From: Anaerolineales bacterium | GTDB lineage: Bacteria; Chloroflexota; Anaerolineae; 4572-78; NAK82 | Assembly (NCBI GenBank): GCA_024643945.1 | Contig: JAHELX010000294.1 | Location: forward strand, 1-7,511 | Direction: 5' to 3' | Length of the DNA stretch: 7,511 nucleotides | Shown here: in pieces, positions 5,727 through 7,511 of the stretch | Numbering within the stretch: the stretch's first letter is position 1 | Layout of the letters: each line of letters starts with the position of its first letter | Notes under the pieces: generated by a model | Told to the model about the DNA's origin: nothing | Seen by the model: the letters and a program-made list of their open reading frames with translations, nothing else | Database searches by the model: none | Position numbers and translations under genes: made by a program

Positions 5727-5735
5727 TGGTATAAT
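5727..5735 (+). promoter_or_regulatory. Extended -10 promoter of the LysM-M23 gene, placed for a leaderless mRNA
   Basis: TGGTATAAT is a perfect extended -10. Only 8 nt separate it from the ATG at 5744, so transcription should begin within about 2 nt of the start codon. There is no Shine-Dalgarno. The best -35 at 17-bp spacing (5707-5712, TTACTA) is weak. Confidence 0.68.
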
Positions 5736-5743
5736 CCTTCTCT

Positions 5744-6799
5744 ATGAACCGGTCTCGCAAAGGACATGGCTATCTTGACTATCCCCTCTTTCCCCCACGT
5801 CGGCGCCCCTGGCGCCGGCTAATTTTGACCGGGGGGATGCTGGGTGTATTGACCTTTATTGCCTGGGGGCGACTGGTTCGGCCTGTTTCGCCACCTGCCC
5901 CGTCGCCATCTGTGCCTGATCGTGGGCGGGTAGTGCTGATCCGTTCGGCCGTGATCACACCTACTGCTACGCTTACTCTTTCTCCTATGCTTCCCCCCAG
6001 CGCGACGGACGATGATCTCGTTGACGACGTAGATGAGGTAGAGCTCTCCTGGGCCGAGCGATCGGGCCGGGAGAAGATCATCACCTACAATGTCCAATCC
6101 GGCGATACCTTGTGGAGCATCGCCAACCAATTCGACCTGGACGTGGACACGTTGCGCTGGTCCAATCCCGATTTGGAGCGCAACCCTGACCTGTTGTCAC
6201 TGGGCATGGAGTTGGTGATCTTGCCGGTGCCAGGTGTTTACTACACCGTCCAACCGGGAGAAACGCTGGATGCCATCGCCCAACGTTACGGTGTGTCCCA
6301 AGCCGATATTCTCAACTATCCGCTGAACAATCTGTCGAATCCCGATGCTTTACAGACGGGGCAAAAGCTTATCGTCCCCCACGGCCGCAAAGAACTGGTT
6401 CACCTGACGCCCCAACCCTCCCCCGACAGCCCGTTTGCCTGGCCGTTGGTGGGTGTTGTTACCCAGGGCTTCTCTGATAGTCACCGGGCGATTGACATCG
6501 GTGCGCCTTATGGCTCGCCGGTCTACACGGGGCGGGCGGGTCGGGTGATCCGCTCAGGGTGGGCACGTACCGGCTACGGCTACACGGTGATCATTGACCA
6601 CGGTGAAGGCTTGCAGTCGCTCTATAGCCATATGAAAGGGGAGTGGGTGCAGGTGGGGGATTGGGTGGAGCGGGGACAGCTCATGGGCGAGGTGGGCAGC
6701 ACGGGTCATTCCAGCGGACCCCACGTGCATTTTGAAGTCCGCATGGACGGAGAACAAGTCAATCCGATAGATTATCTGCCGCCGGGGAAGCCAAGATAA
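5744..6799 (+). CDS. Membrane-anchored LysM-LysM-M23 peptidoglycan endopeptidase
   Basis: The product is 351 aa. An arginine-rich segment (19-25) precedes one transmembrane helix (about 26-42), giving an N-in signal anchor with the rest outside the membrane. A Pro/Ser/Thr-rich and then acidic linker (48-105) follows. Two LysM peptidoglycan-binding modules lie at about 113-161 (VQSGDTLWSIA) and 166-212 (VQPGETLDAIA). The M23/LytM peptidase domain (about 231-347) keeps every active-site residue: H247 and D251 in HRAID, H296 in YSHM, and H327/H329 in HVHF. H247, D251 and H329 bind zinc. It should therefore be an active endopeptidase that cuts peptide cross-links in the cell wall, unlike degenerate EnvC-type activators. 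It is probably transcribed leaderless from the promoter at 5727-5735. The methyltransferase gene starts 39 nt after its stop, with no terminator between them. Confidence 0.94.
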   Translation: MNRSRKGHGYLDYPLFPPRRRPWRRLILTGGMLGVLTFIAWGRLVRPVSPPAPSPSVPDRGRVVLIRSAVITPTATLTLSPMLPPSATDDDLVDDVDEVELSWAERSGREKIITYNVQSGDTLWSIANQFDLDVDTLRWSNPDLERNPDLLSLGMELVILPVPGVYYTVQPGETLDAIAQRYGVSQADILNYPLNNLSNPDALQTGQKLIVPHGRKELVHLTPQPSPDSPFAWPLVGVVTQGFSDSHRAIDIGAPYGSPVYTGRAGRVIRSGWARTGYGYTVIIDHGEGLQSLYSHMKGEWVQVGDWVERGQLMGEVGSTGHSSGPHVHFEVRMDGEQVNPIDYLPPGKPR

Positions 6800-6838
6800 C
6801 AATTAAAGAGCGGATATCGAGGATTCGAAGCGACGATT

Positions 6839-7468
6839 ATGATAGCGAGCGTGGTCATTATTGTAGGATACACGCTACTATATGGGGTGGGGCATAGCTG
6901 GCTGGCCAGTCAACGCATGAAGGATTGGACGCACGAGGCTTTTGGACCTACCACTGATCGATGGTATCGGTTGGCCTACAACGTGGTAGCCGGGCTGATG
7001 TTGTTGCCCCTGTTGCCGATGCTTGTCTGGCTGCCCGACAGGGTGCTGTATACAATGTCACCGCCCTGGCTGTGGCTGGCTTTGCTGGGGCAGTTGGTGG
7101 CTGCCGTGGGCATCCTCTATGGTCTGTGGCTCACCAACATCTGGCACTTTTTGGGGTTGTGCCAGCTTTTCGATATGCCCCTGGATGGACGCGAGGATTG
7201 CAGGCCGCCGCTGGAAATCTTTGGCCTGTATCGCTGGGTGCGACATCCGCTCTATTTTTTGGGTTTGGTCGTCATCTGGTTGACTCCGCAGATGACGGTC
7301 AACCGGCTGGCTTTCTTTGCGGTGCTGTCGATTTATCTCTACGTGGGTACCTTCTTTGAAGAGCGACGGCTGGTGAATGAGTTTGGCGACGATTACCGTG
7401 CCTATCAGCGCCAGGTGCCGCGCTTGATCCCCTGGCGCGGGCCAGTGGGGCAGCCAGGCGGCAGATAG
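6839..7468 (+). CDS. Integral-membrane methyltransferase of the NnrU / MddA / isoprenylcysteine-methyltransferase type
   Basis: The product is 209 aa with hydrophobic segments at about 1-19, 46-66, 76-98, 139-150 and 155-172. Near the N-terminus is GHSWLAS (18-24), as in NnrU-like proteins. HFLGLCQ (103-109) resembles the HF-LFGLRQ motif I associate with MddA, the membrane methanethiol S-methyltransferase that makes dimethyl sulfide. The C-terminal SAM-binding region is typical of the ICMT/PEMT fold: YRWVRHPLY (131-139), EER (174-176), FGDDYRAY (182-189) and VPRLIP (193-198). It should transfer a methyl group from SAM at the membrane; the substrate (thiol, lipid or other) is unresolved. At 209 aa it is shorter than MddA proteins as I recall them. 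No good Shine-Dalgarno lies near the ATG (GAGG at 6819-6822 is about 16 nt away), so translation may depend on the upstream gene. Confidence 0.8.
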   Translation: MIASVVIIVGYTLLYGVGHSWLASQRMKDWTHEAFGPTTDRWYRLAYNVVAGLMLLPLLPMLVWLPDRVLYTMSPPWLWLALLGQLVAAVGILYGLWLTNIWHFLGLCQLFDMPLDGREDCRPPLEIFGLYRWVRHPLYFLGLVVIWLTPQMTVNRLAFFAVLSIYLYVGTFFEERRLVNEFGDDYRAYQRQVPRLIPWRGPVGQPGGR

Positions 7469-7511
7469 CGGGACGCGAATACTTGCACTTGACCCTCATT
7501 CAGCCACTACG
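7469..7511. other. Window-edge intergenic sequence
   Basis: The last 43 bases after the methyltransferase stop hold no gene start or clear terminator. A TTGACC at 7488-7493 resembles a -35 box, but the matching -10 would lie outside the window. Confidence 0.3.

Noticed and set aside
1..7511. CRISPR array, insertion sequence, prophage or toxin-antitoxin pair
   Set aside because: No regularly spaced repeats, transposase or integrase motifs, target-site duplications or paired small ORFs with known folds were seen.

Overview
The window looks like chromosomal DNA from a free-living bacterium of moderately high GC. The best guess is an uncultured Chloroflexota (Anaerolineae-like) or a similar lineage. 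That guess is inference from three things: gene style (secreted metallophosphatase with a FIMAH-type domain, a LysM-LysM-M23 membrane protein with a Pro/Thr-rich linker), strong extended -10 promoters, and apparent leaderless starts. No rRNA, tRNA or other phylogenetic marker is present. I see no CRISPR array, insertion sequence, phage gene or recognisable defence system.

Layout. Minus strand, 1-2757: most of a very large secreted nucleotidase/cyclic phosphodiesterase-type protein with two catalytic metallophosphatase domains. Its reading frame is open for 919 codons and runs off the left edge. 2758-3443: a gene-free stretch holding the nucleotidase promoter, a long (about 390 nt) leader with two tiny ORFs, and the terminator of the next gene. 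3444-4190, minus: a six-helix GPR1/FUN34/YaaH (acetate/succinate uptake) family membrane protein. 4191-4973: an AT-richer divergent spacer with palindromes, one doubtful ORF and the promoter of the plus-strand genes. Plus strand: an SDR oxidoreductase (4974-5696), a membrane-anchored LysM-M23 cell-wall peptidase (5744-6799) and a small integral-membrane methyltransferase of the NnrU/MddA/isoprenylcysteine-methyltransferase type (6839-7468).

How the genes fit together. The nucleotidase could salvage extracellular nucleotides, and the GPR1-family protein could import small carboxylates. Both are nutrient-uptake functions, but each has its own transcription signals, so there is no evidence of one pathway. 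The peptidase and methyltransferase are 39 nt apart and probably co-transcribed. The SDR is a separate upstream unit or the first gene of that run.

The most distinctive observations are a FIMAH-like helical domain inserted inside the nucleotidase, TGnTATAAT promoters placed so that transcription should begin at or beside an ATG (leaderless translation of the M23 gene and of a 31-codon leader ORF), and a palindrome-rich low-GC spacer. I did not find a convincing new multi-gene system.
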